Shown: positions 1-9,229, counted from the stretch's first letter. The stretch is 64,000 bases of DNA from Marinicellulosiphila megalodicopiae (GCF_045862395.1 NZ_AP023087.1:3038001-3102000), one strand, 5' to 3'. A program made the numbers and translations. Notes: a model not told the origin generated them from the letters alone.

Positions 1-40
1 ACGTTTACAAATTTTGATACACCTTAAACTTAAAAAATTG

Positions 41-68
41 AAAAGATCTGCGTAAGTGGATCTTTTTT
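41..68 (+). terminator. Rho-independent terminator of the gene upstream of the window
   Basis: The 8-bp arms AAAAGATC and GATCTTTT are separated by a 10-nt loop and followed by further T residues. It lies just before the AraC-type gene and probably ends a gene outside the window. Confidence 0.7.
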
Positions 69-84
69 ACAAAGAGAATCTTCA

Positions 85-1188
85 ATGAATGACGCTGTTC
101 AAGAATTATTTAAAGTTGTATTTATTTTTAGTGTCAGTTTTGCAATTTGGACTATTTTGAATATCAGTTACAATAAAAGACCATTAAATAATGTGCATAA
201 AACCATTATTATCTATATTTTTCTTTTGTTGTTTGCTCCTATTAATGCCTATTGCCAACTTGTGATGGATCAACCATTTAAGTGGTTGCAAAATGCAGCT
301 TATAATATGACTTGGTTTTATGGGCCTTTGATTTATTATATTATCAGGCAGGTTTTTTTATATCCCATTACATTTAAGTCCATAATAATTCATGCTTCTT
401 TGCCATTAATGATGTTCTCAGATCGAATATTTGAAATTGGATTGACTCAAAATTTTAATTTATTTTTAAATATTTTGATTTTTCAAGTGGCTTGTTATTG
501 TGTTTTTAGTATTTTATTAATGATTAAAAATAAAAAAAGACTCACTCAGTTATTTCAAGGTCATCAAAATTCGACCTATTTTTGGTTGATGTTTTTAGTG
601 CTGGGATTGCTTGTTTTAAATGTTATGGATATTTTATTAATAAAACAATTTTTGGTGGGCAATATCTCTAATATGACCATTATGGCTGGCATTGCTTGTA
701 TGGTTTCAATTTATGTAAGTTTAATTTCGTTGCTTTCGATTTATCAGCCTCAATTTTTTGAAAGAAAACATCATAAAAATGATGCGCATGTAACTGAGCC
801 AGAAGAAAAAATACGATTAAGAAATATAGAATTAAGTCCTGAAGCTGTAAGTGAGTTATCTGTCAAGCTCAATGGTTTGGTTGAAAATTTTCAACCTCAT
901 TTAGATCCCGAAATTTCACTTGATAAATTATCATCATTAATGGGTGTCACTCGAGTGCAATTATCCGAATTTTTTAACGTGCATAAAGAAACGAGTTTTT
1001 ATGATTTTTTAAATGAGTTGCGCTTTAATGAATCTTTAAAATTATTAAATCAAAACAATGGATCAAACAGCATAGCGGATATTGCATATCAAGCCGGGTT
1101 TAATAATCGAAATACATTTTATAAAGTGTTTAAACAAAATGTTGGTCAGACTCCTGCTGAATATCGAAAGTCATTAGGGCGCGCGTAA
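85..1188 (+). CDS. Membrane-bound AraC-family transcriptional regulator
   Basis: The 367-residue protein has about seven hydrophobic segments over residues 1-220 and a C-terminal AraC/XylS DNA-binding domain (about 265-365). Two helix-turn-helix units are visible: the first around ISLDKLSSLMGVTRVQL, the second around SIADIAYQAGFNNRNTFYKV. The end GQTPAEYRK is typical of the family. The layout is that of one-component membrane regulators that sense an envelope or extracellular signal and bind DNA from the membrane; the ligand and target are unknown. The ATG follows a purine-rich AAAGAGAA stretch. It appears monocistronic, with a terminator just upstream and repeat-rich DNA downstream. Confidence 0.85.
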   Translation: MNDAVQELFKVVFIFSVSFAIWTILNISYNKRPLNNVHKTIIIYIFLLLFAPINAYCQLVMDQPFKWLQNAAYNMTWFYGPLIYYIIRQVFLYPITFKSIIIHASLPLMMFSDRIFEIGLTQNFNLFLNILIFQVACYCVFSILLMIKNKKRLTQLFQGHQNSTYFWLMFLVLGLLVLNVMDILLIKQFLVGNISNMTIMAGIACMVSIYVSLISLLSIYQPQFFERKHHKNDAHVTEPEEKIRLRNIELSPEAVSELSVKLNGLVENFQPHLDPEISLDKLSSLMGVTRVQLSEFFNVHKETSFYDFLNELRFNESLKLLNQNNGSNSIADIAYQAGFNNRNTFYKVFKQNVGQTPAEYRKSLGRA

Positions 1189-1263
1189 ATCAAAGGCCAT
1201 TCAAATAAGATTTAAAAGGGCATCCATTTTTGAAACATTGGACTCAAAACCCTTATTAAGAAA

Positions 1264-1428
1264 AAGAACCAAAAGGAAGAACCAAAAGGGACATCCACTT
1301 TTAACAATCAAGCACAAATCAAAACCACTGGATATCCAACGATAAAAAAGTTGAAGATGACGAAGTTAGTTAACACTCACCTTACAATCAGGCACAAAAA
1401 AACCCAACTAATTGGGATTCATATTTCA
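1264..1428. repeat. Dispersed intergenic repeat family A, copy 1
   Basis: The block runs from the CCAAAAGG/GGGACATCCACTTTT motif through CAAATCAAAACCA and CCAACGATAAA to a small hairpin before TTCATATT. It recurs in the same order at 16597-16796. It contains no ORF. The hairpin at 1403-1416 (CCCAA, 4-nt loop, TTGGG) is followed by a T-tract on the minus strand, so it can act as a minus-strand terminator. Confidence 0.75.
1403..1416 (-). terminator. Small terminator hairpin inside repeat family A
   Basis: Stem CCCAA/TTGGG with loop CTAA; on the minus strand it is followed by seven T residues. It lies downstream of the decayed vapC at 1456-1850. The equivalent hairpin in copy 2 (16771-16786) keeps its pairing with different bases. 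Confidence 0.5.
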
Positions 1429-1455
1429 AAAATTAATTATCATCCAAAGTTTTAA

Positions 1456-1850
1456 CTAATGCACGGCCACCCAGTTCTCATTATGCAACCCTTCTTTTCG
1501 TTCAAACACATTTAAATTATTTGTGACAATAATCATGCCTGTGCTTCAAGCATATCGTGCTATTCGCAGGTCATTTACATCAATATCTACAACTATATCT
1601 ACAACTATATCTACGCTTATATTTCTGCCTTTCTTTTCTAAGTTTGCTCGAATTTCACCATAATGAAACGCAGCACTACTTTGATAATCAAACACTTCTA
1701 AGCGTGAGATAAAACCCTCTACTTGTTTAAGGTTATTCACAGATCTTTCGCTTTTTTCGACACCATGAATTAACTCTGCCAAAGTTACATTGCTGATGCA
1801 TAACTGACCTTGGTGATTTTAAACTGAGTTAATACTTTTATTGGGCGACG
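1456..1850 (-). pseudogene. Decayed vapC-type PIN-domain toxin (truncated, frameshifted)
   Basis: Reading the minus strand across three frames gives pieces of a VapC ribonuclease toxin in the correct order: RRPIKVLTQFK, then (after a frameshift near 1827) QLCISNVTLAELIHGVEKS, SAAFHYGEIRANLEKKG and NDLRIA. After another shift near 1550 come GMIIVTNNLNVFERKEG and NENWVAVH with a stop at 1456. The N-terminal MLDTN segment with the first catalytic aspartate is absent. A 12-bp duplication (ATATCTACAACT) has inserted extra VDIV residues where the family normally reads PIG.NDL. No vapB antitoxin is present. The longest open piece (1546-1782) can only start at TTG. A dead toxin relic. Confidence 0.8.
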
Positions 1851-1884
1851 TTGACCTATTTTTCATTTTATTCTTAGTCATTCA

Positions 1885-3474
1885 CTACGGTTTTAATTTT
1901 CGATTACATGAACTTTTCACTATTGGTGAATAATTCAAATAAGGATCACTGCAATCCAAGGGATTAAATGTAATATTTACCGACTCTAACGAATCTAATT
2001 CAAGATTTAGGTTAGACATGTATTTAATTTTATTACGACTTACATCTAATTTTTTTAAATTATTAAACTTCTCAAACCCTTCAATATTGCTAAGCGCATT
2101 ACCTTTTAAGTTAAGCTCGAGCAGACTGCCTGAAAATCCAAGCATTGGCATGGACTGAATATTCGTATAGGACAAGTCAATAGTCGTTAATTCAAATTGT
2201 TGTTCTAAAAATTTAACATTATCAATTTTTGATTTTTTTAAGTTAATAGAATTGAGTTGTATAGATGAACTGTCAAATTCATTGGCATTTAAAATAGTTA
2301 CCCCGATCAATTCCAGTTTTTTTAAATTACGCATACCTTGTAATAGTTTGAGATCAAACTCAATATCATCTGCTATTATCAGCTCTTCCAAGTCTCTATA
2401 GTTTTTAAAAAAACTTAAATCATTATAATTTTTTGTATCGCCCGGCTCACTTCCTTCGATATAGAACGATTTCATATTAACAAACTCCCCCATTATTTCA
2501 GGTGTGATATTGTTATAATATTTACAGTTAAACGTTTCAATGGTTTTAGGGTTTATTTCAAGTGTTTTTGCAGCCATGTACTCCACATCAAAAAAACATA
2601 ATTCAACCAAAGAATTCATCTCTTTATCGCGTAATAATAACCCACCCCCATCTAATACAACATCTTCTCCTAACACATCGAGATTATAATTTAATCCAGT
2701 AAAGCTAGACACATACACACTCAAAGCTTCTTCACACGCAACCAATGATTGATAATCAACCCCATTTTCATTTAAAAATAAAGCTTGCCATGAGCTTAAG
2801 CAGCGCGCACTACTATCTATGATCGATTTGTATTGCACTGCATCCTTAATCGTCATATTTGCTCCAACTATATTTTCTATGTGAACATTACTGGTACTAA
2901 AAGTTGAAACTGAAATATCAGACTCTTTTACAATCAAAGAATAGTTTTCAAGCTGGCTATTAAAAAAGTACTCCACCCGCTCATCGTTTTGATCAATTTC
3001 AATTTCACTTTCTACTGCGCTTGGATTTAATTGAAAAATTATTATTTGATAGACTTTACCTTGGTCAGATTTTCCTAATTCAAAAATAGAAACCCCTAGA
3101 TTAAAAGGGTTCATTAATTCTCCCTTATTAAACATAGTTAAAATATCGTCATGCATTTTTAAATTGGTAAACTCGGTTAAATCCATTTTTTCAATATTTT
3201 TGAATTTATCACACGCTTGGGTCAAAGCCACGCCTTTATCAACGATACAATAGGCGCTTTCTTGTTGTTTAATGGGAGTAACATCATGAATCACTGGAAA
3301 TTCAATCTCAACATTTGTTGCTGTCACTTTTTTTGTATCAGCAATCTCCATACTAGGTTCAACCGCTGCATTATCAACTTCATTATTCAGGTTAAGAAAA
3401 ACAATAATCGATAAGATGATTAATGTAACAATAATATAGAATATTCGATTCAAGTTAATTTCCTTTAAAGCCAT
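1885..3474 (-). CDS. Membrane-anchored leucine-rich-repeat-like protein
   Basis: The 529-residue protein has one N-terminal hydrophobic segment (about residues 10-28, RIFYIIVTLIILSIIVFL) with no obvious cleavage site, so a signal anchor is likely. Residues 330-510 hold degenerate leucine-rich repeats such as LEELIIADD, LKKLELIGV, LLELNLKGNALSNIEGFEKF and LKKLDVSRNKI. The C-terminus has a Cys pair (LDCSDP...SSCNR) resembling an LRR cap. Residues 30-330 are unrecognised. It is probably a periplasmic or surface binding protein of unknown partner. The ATG at 3474 lacks a clear Shine-Dalgarno; AAAGGA seven bases before a TTG at 3453 is an alternative start. Confidence 0.7.
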   Translation of the reverse strand: MALKEINLNRIFYIIVTLIILSIIVFLNLNNEVDNAAVEPSMEIADTKKVTATNVEIEFPVIHDVTPIKQQESAYCIVDKGVALTQACDKFKNIEKMDLTEFTNLKMHDDILTMFNKGELMNPFNLGVSIFELGKSDQGKVYQIIIFQLNPSAVESEIEIDQNDERVEYFFNSQLENYSLIVKESDISVSTFSTSNVHIENIVGANMTIKDAVQYKSIIDSSARCLSSWQALFLNENGVDYQSLVACEEALSVYVSSFTGLNYNLDVLGEDVVLDGGGLLLRDKEMNSLVELCFFDVEYMAAKTLEINPKTIETFNCKYYNNITPEIMGEFVNMKSFYIEGSEPGDTKNYNDLSFFKNYRDLEELIIADDIEFDLKLLQGMRNLKKLELIGVTILNANEFDSSSIQLNSINLKKSKIDNVKFLEQQFELTTIDLSYTNIQSMPMLGFSGSLLELNLKGNALSNIEGFEKFNNLKKLDVSRNKIKYMSNLNLELDSLESVNITFNPLDCSDPYLNYSPIVKSSCNRKLKP

Positions 3475-3540
3475 TTAGGTATTCACACTATAACAGTATT
3501 ATGACTGTCATTCATCTCTATTTATTCACATCAATAACTA

Positions 3541-3901
3541 AAATAGACATCCACTTTTGTATTTAGAATCAAAATTAAAAACCAAAAGGGGAAACCAAAA
3601 GGCACACACTTTTGCCATTTGACCACTTTTGCCATTTGACCACTTTTGTCATTTGACCACTTTTGTCATTTGACCACTTTTGTCATTTGACCACTTTTGT
3701 CATTTGACCACTTTTGTCATTTGACCACTTTTGTCATTTGACCACTTTTGCCATTTGACCACTTTTGTCAAAGGCGGTTTGTAAGATTGTCCGTATACAT
3801 TTATGCCCTATTTAATTTAGTTAATGAGCGTTATCAATTACCCTGAGAAAAAGACGCGCAAATAACCGATGGCACCAAAACAAAAAGTGACACCCACTTT
3901 T
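3541..3901. other. Gene-free gap built mainly of short repeats
   Basis: Between the LRR-like gene and the patatin gene (3475-4012) no ORF is supported. The gap holds a CATCCACTTTT-type motif at 3541-3558, an AACCAAAAGG doublet near 3580-3603, the 17-bp tandem array at 3608-3770 and another motif copy at 3882-3901. Confidence 0.7.
3608..3770. repeat. 17-bp tandem repeat, 9.6 copies
   Basis: The unit ACTTTTGTCATTTGACC repeats nine full times with exact 17-bp period plus a 10-nt partial copy. Units differ only by GCC/GTC at one base. Each unit contains the palindromic pair GTCA-TT-TGAC. There are no unique spacers, so it is not a CRISPR array. Confidence 0.97.
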
Positions 3902-4012
3902 CAAACAATTCATAATCATTTTAATAGTGTAAAAACTATTTTCCAACATCCACCTATAAAATCAAAACACGCAACAAATGGAAAATTCAAAAGGTATACC
4001 TTTCAAAAAATA

Positions 4013-4912
4013 TTAATTTTTATCTAATTTTAAATGTCCCAATGTTTTTTCAGCTTGTTCATAGCCAAATTTAATCAACTCGTCCGCCAAGTGAAAATCT
4101 AAAATACTACTGATATTTCTTGGAATTTTGACAACATAGTCTGCTGGGTTTGATGCCATTTTTTCGCGAGTTATCACTGATTGCATCGAGTCTATACACT
4201 GTGTAGCGATTTCATAACTGGTTAAGTTAAAGGCTTTTTCTACTGGAGATTTTGAAATATTCGTTATGAATTGGCCGATTTTCTGACTGAATCCCGAATC
4301 TGTTTTAGTTTCATTTTCTTTGGGTTGATGTAATGTTTTATCAATTGGGGCCACTAAATCTACTGCGATAATCAATTCATTACCATCTGCAAATGTAGGA
4401 GCAACGGGTAATGGATTCAAAACACCCCCATCGATTAAATCTACACCATTAATTTGATACGGTGTAAAAAAAAGTGGAATCGAAATCGACGCCCGAATGG
4501 CATCAAACAACAAACCTTTGGACAGCCATACTTCTTTTTCTGCGTCGATATCAGAGGCCACTGCCGTAAATTTTATTGGAAGTTCTTCGATATTTGGATT
4601 ACCAACTAAATCAATTAACGATTGAATGATTTTGTCGCCTTTAATTAATCCGTTGTTTTGCCACGACAGGTCCATGAATTTTACGATATCCATTTTACTG
4701 ATGGCGCACACCCATTTTTCAAACTCGGCTAATTTTCCATTGGCGTAAATGCCGCCTACTAATGCGCCTATTGAGCAACCTGAAATGGAGTTAATTTCAA
4801 AATCGTTTTCTTCTAACCAACGAATAACACCGATATGGGTTAACCCACGAGCGCCGCCACTGCCTAGCACTAACGATATTTTACGTTTTTTTTGATGATT
4901 GTTTGTGTCCAT
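4013..4912 (-). CDS. Patatin-like phospholipase family protein (RssA-like)
   Basis: A soluble serine hydrolase of the bacterial patatin family, expected to hydrolyse acyl esters of phospholipids. From the Met at 4912 it is 299 residues. It carries the oxyanion loop GSGGARG near residue 20, the nucleophile elbow GCSIGA (Ser47) and the Asp of the Ser/Asp dyad in DGG (Asp161). No signal peptide or outer-membrane barrel is present, so it is probably cytoplasmic. An upstream in-frame ATG at 4939 would start inside the terminator at 4937-4978, so 4912 is preferred. It lies downstream of leuS-ubiK on the same strand but is separated by that terminator. The natural substrate is unknown. Confidence 0.85.
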   Translation of the reverse strand: MDTNNHQKKRKISLVLGSGGARGLTHIGVIRWLEENDFEINSISGCSIGALVGGIYANGKLAEFEKWVCAISKMDIVKFMDLSWQNNGLIKGDKIIQSLIDLVGNPNIEELPIKFTAVASDIDAEKEVWLSKGLLFDAIRASISIPLFFTPYQINGVDLIDGGVLNPLPVAPTFADGNELIIAVDLVAPIDKTLHQPKENETKTDSGFSQKIGQFITNISKSPVEKAFNLTSYEIATQCIDSMQSVITREKMASNPADYVVKIPRNISSILDFHLADELIKFGYEQAEKTLGHLKLDKN

Positions 4913-4936
4913 TTTTTTTCGCCTAAAATTCATACA

Positions 4937-4978
4937 CAAAAAAGCCCGACCTAAATGAATAAATCGGGCTGTTTTTTT
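4937..4978. terminator. Bidirectional terminator between ubiK and the patatin gene
   Basis: Stem AGCCCGA (4943-4949) / TCGGGCT (4964-4970), with A- and T-tracts on both sides. It ends the leuS-ubiK transcript on the minus strand. Confidence 0.85.
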
Positions 4979-5225
4979 ATTTGTCTAATTTCTCAAACAG
5001 TTTTTCTAAATCGTCCAGTTTTTGTCTGGTGCGTTCTAGGATTTGTTTTTGAACTTCAAATTCTTCTCTTGTTACCACATCAAGTTTGCTTAAACCCGAT
5101 GCCATTAACGATTGTACGTTGTGTTTCACGTCTTCGGCGATTTGAGTTTTGTTGTCTAACAACTCATTTAACTTGCCGCTAATTTGGGCAAAGATTTCAC
5201 CGGGTCCGTTTGTATTATTTGTCAT
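4977..5225 (-). CDS. ubiK: Ubiquinone biosynthesis accessory factor UbiK (BMFP/YqiC)
   Basis: The 82-residue protein matches the BMFP family in size and pattern: an N-terminal amphipathic region (EIFAQISGKLNELL) and a C-terminal coiled coil (REEFEVQKQILERTRQKLDDLEKLFEKL). The family trimerises and assists UbiJ and the Ubi complex in aerobic ubiquinone synthesis, associating with membrane lipids. It begins immediately after the leuS stop codon (no gap), so it is probably translated from the leuS message. A strong terminator follows. Confidence 0.88.
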   Translation of the reverse strand: MTNNTNGPGEIFAQISGKLNELLDNKTQIAEDVKHNVQSLMASGLSKLDVVTREEFEVQKQILERTRQKLDDLEKLFEKLDK

Positions 5226-7817
5226 TTAAACCGCCACTATGTTTACAAGTTTGTTAGGTACAACGATCACTTTTTTGATGTCTTTGCCTTCAACAAAACT
5301 TTTTACGTTTTCATCTGCAAATGCTAATTCTTGGATTTGGTCTTTTGATAACGACGCATCCACTTCAATTTTAGCGCGCAATTTACCGTTCACTTGTACG
5401 ATGTATAACAGGCTGTCTTTGACTAATGCGCCTTTATCAACAGCAGGCCACCTCGCATCGACAACGGATTCTGTCTTGCCTAATAATTCCCACAATTCAT
5501 AAGTGATGTGCGGCACAATTGGCGACAACATTAAGATTGCAGATTCTAGCGCTTCTTTTACGACTGCTAAATCTTGTCCGTCTTTTGCGTCAAACTTATT
5601 CACTGTGTTTAGCAATTCCATCACAGCAGCAATCGCTGTGTTGTATGCGTATTTTTCAGCGTATGAGTCGGTTACTTTCTCAATGGTTTCGTGTGTTTTA
5701 CGACGCACGTCTTTTTGCGCTTTGTTTAATGATTTCACATCAAGTTCAGCCGCTTCACCTAATTCTAAAAACTCAGTGGTGATTCTCCATAAACGCTGTA
5801 AGAATTTATAGGATCCGTTTACACCGTCTTCACGCCATTCAAGCGCTTGCTCTGGAGGCGCTGCAAACATTGTGTATAAACGGGCGGTATCGGCACCGTA
5901 TAAGTTGATCAATTCTTGTGGATCGACGCCGTTGTTTTTAGATTTAGACATTTTAACCATGCCGCCTAACTCTAAGGTTTCGCCTGTTTCTTTTAGGGTC
6001 GCGCTGATCACTTTGCCTTTTTCGTCTTTTTCGATGTTGACAGCATCTTCGCCAAAGTAGTCTTTTGATCCGCCTGGATTTTTACGTACAAACGTTTCAG
6101 CCAATACCATGCCTTGAGTTAATAAGCGCTTACATGGCTCATCGCCCTGTACTAACCCTTCGTCACGTAACAATTTATGGAAGAATCTGAAATACAATAA
6201 ATGCATCGTTGCGTGCTCGATGCCACCTATGTATTGATCAACCGGAAGCCAGTAATTGGCCTCTTTTGGATCAACCATGCCTTGGTCATATTGTGGTGAA
6301 CAGTAACGTGCGTAGTACCAGCTTGATTCCATAAACGTATCAAACGTATCTGTATCACGTGTAGCTGGTTGTCCGTCATAAGTGGTGTTTTCAAATTCAG
6401 CATTGCCTTTAATAGGCGAGTTAATACCGTCCATGATCACATCAGTTGGTAATTTAACTGGGAATTCTTTAGCGCAAACTTGCTCGCCGTTTTCCAAGTT
6501 AACCATTGGGATTGGCGCGCCCCAATAACGTTGACGAGAGACGCCCCAGTCACGTAATCGGTAATTAACTTGAACTTGGCCTTTGCCTAATTCTTTTAAT
6601 TTCGCTGCAATCACTCCAAAAGCTTTATCAAAATCTAAACCGTCAAGTTCGCTTAAAGGCGCAGAATTAACACAAACGCCTTTTTCAGTGAATGCCTCGA
6701 CGGTTAAATCAATTTCAACATCATCAGTCGCTGGTTTAATAGATTGTTTGATTTCGATGCCGTATTTATGAGCAAATTCAAAGTCACGTTGATCGTGAGC
6801 TGGAACCGCCATAACTGCGCCTGTGCCGTAATCCATTAAGACAAAGTTTGCGGCAAATACAGGAACCGTTTTACCGGTTAAAGGGTGAATAACCATCACG
6901 CCAGTGTTCACGCCTTTTTTCTCCATCGTTGCCATGTCGGCTTCTGATGTCGTTGTGGTTTTGCAATCTTCTATAAATGTCGCTAATGCTTCATTTGTTT
7001 TTGACGCTTCTAACGCAATTGGATGCTGGGCAGCAACGGCTACATAAGACACCCCCATAACGGTATCAGGACGAGTAGTATAAACATCGACCGAACCTTC
7101 GCCAGATTCAAGATCAAACGACATCTCAATGCCTTTTGAGCGACCAATCCAGTTGCGTTGCATAGTACGTACGCTTTCAGGCCAGCCGTCTAAGTTGTCT
7201 AATTCGTTGATTAATTCTTCAGCGTAATCGGTAATTCGAATGAACCATTGGTTGATTTGCTTACGCTCAACTTTGGTGTCACAACGCCAGCAACAGCCGT
7301 CATGTACTTGCTCGTTGGCTAATACGGTTTGGTCATGTGGGCACCAGTTAACGGCAGAATTCTTTTTATATGCCATGCCTTTTTCAACAAGACGCGTAAA
7401 GAACCACTGCTCCCAACGGTAATATTCAGGCTCACAGGTCGCCAATTCACGATCCCAATCTACGCCAAAACCTAATTGTTGTAATTGGTTGCGCATGTAG
7501 GCGATGTTTTCAACGGTCCAGCCCGCAGGGGCTACTTTGTTTTTAATAGCGGCATTTTCAGCAGGTAAACCAAACGCATCCCAACCCATTGGTTGCATCA
7601 CGTTTTTACCGTTCATACGTTGGAAACGACTAATTACATCACCAATGGTGTAATTACGTACATGCCCCATATGCAGTCGTCCACTTGGGTAAGGGAACAT
7701 TGATAAGCAATAGAATTTTTCTTTGTTGCTGTCGACAACGGCTTTAAAGACTTTGTTTTCAGCCCAATGTTGCTGAATTTTGCCTTCAATTTGCTTTGGG
7801 GAGTAGATATTTTCCAT
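5226..7817 (-). CDS. leuS: Leucyl-tRNA synthetase
   Basis: Class Ia synthetase of 863 residues, the usual bacterial length, charging tRNA-Leu in the cytoplasm. The HIGH signature is HMGH (residues 49-52, in PYPSGRLHMGHVRNY) and the KMSKS loop is exact near residue 622. The CP1 editing domain is present (TTRPDTVMGVSYVAVA), as is a zinc-binding-type Cys cluster (WCPHDQTVLA...CCWRC). The C-terminal anticodon-binding region ends IIVAV-like. First gene of a leuS-ubiK unit; the region to its right is a divergent promoter region shared with the diguanylate cyclase. Confidence 0.98.
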   Translation of the reverse strand: MENIYSPKQIEGKIQQHWAENKVFKAVVDSNKEKFYCLSMFPYPSGRLHMGHVRNYTIGDVISRFQRMNGKNVMQPMGWDAFGLPAENAAIKNKVAPAGWTVENIAYMRNQLQQLGFGVDWDRELATCEPEYYRWEQWFFTRLVEKGMAYKKNSAVNWCPHDQTVLANEQVHDGCCWRCDTKVERKQINQWFIRITDYAEELINELDNLDGWPESVRTMQRNWIGRSKGIEMSFDLESGEGSVDVYTTRPDTVMGVSYVAVAAQHPIALEASKTNEALATFIEDCKTTTTSEADMATMEKKGVNTGVMVIHPLTGKTVPVFAANFVLMDYGTGAVMAVPAHDQRDFEFAHKYGIEIKQSIKPATDDVEIDLTVEAFTEKGVCVNSAPLSELDGLDFDKAFGVIAAKLKELGKGQVQVNYRLRDWGVSRQRYWGAPIPMVNLENGEQVCAKEFPVKLPTDVIMDGINSPIKGNAEFENTTYDGQPATRDTDTFDTFMESSWYYARYCSPQYDQGMVDPKEANYWLPVDQYIGGIEHATMHLLYFRFFHKLLRDEGLVQGDEPCKRLLTQGMVLAETFVRKNPGGSKDYFGEDAVNIEKDEKGKVISATLKETGETLELGGMVKMSKSKNNGVDPQELINLYGADTARLYTMFAAPPEQALEWREDGVNGSYKFLQRLWRITTEFLELGEAAELDVKSLNKAQKDVRRKTHETIEKVTDSYAEKYAYNTAIAAVMELLNTVNKFDAKDGQDLAVVKEALESAILMLSPIVPHITYELWELLGKTESVVDARWPAVDKGALVKDSLLYIVQVNGKLRAKIEVDASLSKDQIQELAFADENVKSFVEGKDIKKVIVVPNKLVNIVAV

Positions 7818-8124
7818 TAAAACAGGACCTTAATTATGCGTTTAAAATTTGGGCATCATAATACCTGATGCGCATCACATTTTATAGCAGAATATAGGGG
7901 GAGTTTGGTTGCTAATTGAGCAATGAAATTGATAAACTAGCGCGCTTATTTTACTGCAATTTGATTACCTGACGCCAACCTACTTATATGTAGGTACTTT
8001 CATACCTTTTATGAACGACTCGTTCTTTTTGTTAACTAAACTTTCACAAAAGCATTTAACGAATTATTTATATGTCCAAACACAATTATGAAAAACTGCG
8101 CCTCAACTACTTGCTATTAGCCCT
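7818..8124. other. Divergent intergenic region leuS / diguanylate cyclase
   Basis: These 307 bases contain no supported ORF. They must hold the promoters of leuS (minus) and the GGDEF gene (plus), but no clear -35/-10 pair can be picked by eye. Confidence 0.5.
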
Positions 8125-9216
8125 ATGATTCAAACTTTAAAAAATGCAATGAGAATTTTTTTGCACACAGGCAGCAGTTACACAAAAAATCCTGCCATTA
8201 TTAAACAAATCGTTGTCATGAATGTATTCAGTACAATTGGCTGCTTGATTACATTCTGCATTGGGGTGAGTACATTTTTTCAAGATAACCACATTCATAC
8301 ATCTGTTTTATTTATCACCAGTTTTTTATTTTTGATTGCTTTCTTAATCCAAAAAGCTGAGTTATTCAGAAATCCCTACCCATATTCTTCCAACTTAATG
8401 CTTGTGACGCTATTTATTGTGATGGCGTATTTGATTCAAACCGGTGGCGTTGATAATACTGGCCCATTATGGGTTTACATAATCCCTCCCATCGCTTTGT
8501 TTTTTGGCGGCATTCAAAAAGGACTAATTAATCTTGGTCTTTTTGGATTAGTCATTGCCACTTTATTGTTTTATCCAGATGATTTTTTATTATCAACCCA
8601 TTACAGCAATACTTTTAAATTACGATTCATTTACTCTTTGCTTACTGTTACAGCTCTGTTTACCGTGTATGAATTTATCCGCGAAAAATCTTATACAGAG
8701 CTTGAAGTATTAAGCCAGCAATTTGAATTTCAAGCGAAAAGAGACATGCTATCTGGACTGCATAATCGTAGAGGCATGATGGAAAGCCTTGAATATGAAT
8801 ACAAACGCAGTAAACGTACTCAAAGCAACATTACTTTAATCATGTGTGATCTTGATAAATTTAAAAGCATTAATGATCAATTTGGTCACGAAAAAGGCGA
8901 CGAAGTCATTAAAACCGTCAGTCGATTATTTCAATTAAATTTACGAGAATTGGATACTATCGCGCGCTGGGGAGGGGAAGAGTTTTTAATCCTACTACCA
9001 ATGACAGACAAAGAAAAAGGAATCATCATCGCCGAAAAATTAAGGGACATCATTCAACGCCATGTATTCACATACAATGACAAAACTTTCAACACAACCG
9101 TGAGTATGGGGTTGTATCAAATAAATACTACAGATAGTATCAACGACGCAATATCAGCTGCTGACAATAATTTATATAAAGCCAAAGCATTAGGTCGTAA
9201 TCAATGCATCAGTTAA
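8125..9216 (+). CDS. Membrane-bound diguanylate cyclase (GGDEF)
   Basis: The 363-residue protein has about six transmembrane segments (residues 25-185) followed by a GGDEF domain. The active site is GGEEF near residue 282 (RWGGEEFLILLPM), with the metal/substrate segment CDLDKFKSINDQFGHEKGDEV intact, so it should make c-di-GMP from two GTP. The inhibitory I-site RxxD (RELD) sits five residues before GGEEF, as in product-inhibited enzymes. The membrane part has no recognised sensory domain. Monocistronic, followed by a tandem repeat and the MoxR operon. The start lacks a strong ribosome-binding site, so a Met a few codons later is possible. Confidence 0.92.
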   Translation: MIQTLKNAMRIFLHTGSSYTKNPAIIKQIVVMNVFSTIGCLITFCIGVSTFFQDNHIHTSVLFITSFLFLIAFLIQKAELFRNPYPYSSNLMLVTLFIVMAYLIQTGGVDNTGPLWVYIIPPIALFFGGIQKGLINLGLFGLVIATLLFYPDDFLLSTHYSNTFKLRFIYSLLTVTALFTVYEFIREKSYTELEVLSQQFEFQAKRDMLSGLHNRRGMMESLEYEYKRSKRTQSNITLIMCDLDKFKSINDQFGHEKGDEVIKTVSRLFQLNLRELDTIARWGGEEFLILLPMTDKEKGIIIAEKLRDIIQRHVFTYNDKTFNTTVSMGLYQINTTDSINDAISAADNNLYKAKALGRNQCIS

Positions 9217-9229
9217 TGAGTCACTTCTT

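Noticed and set aside
3608..3770. Possible CRISPR array
   Set aside because: The 17-bp units are directly contiguous, with no unique spacers and no cas genes nearby.
5239..5811. Several plus-strand ORFs opposite leuS
   Set aside because: They mirror the leuS codons on the other strand and have no translation signals.
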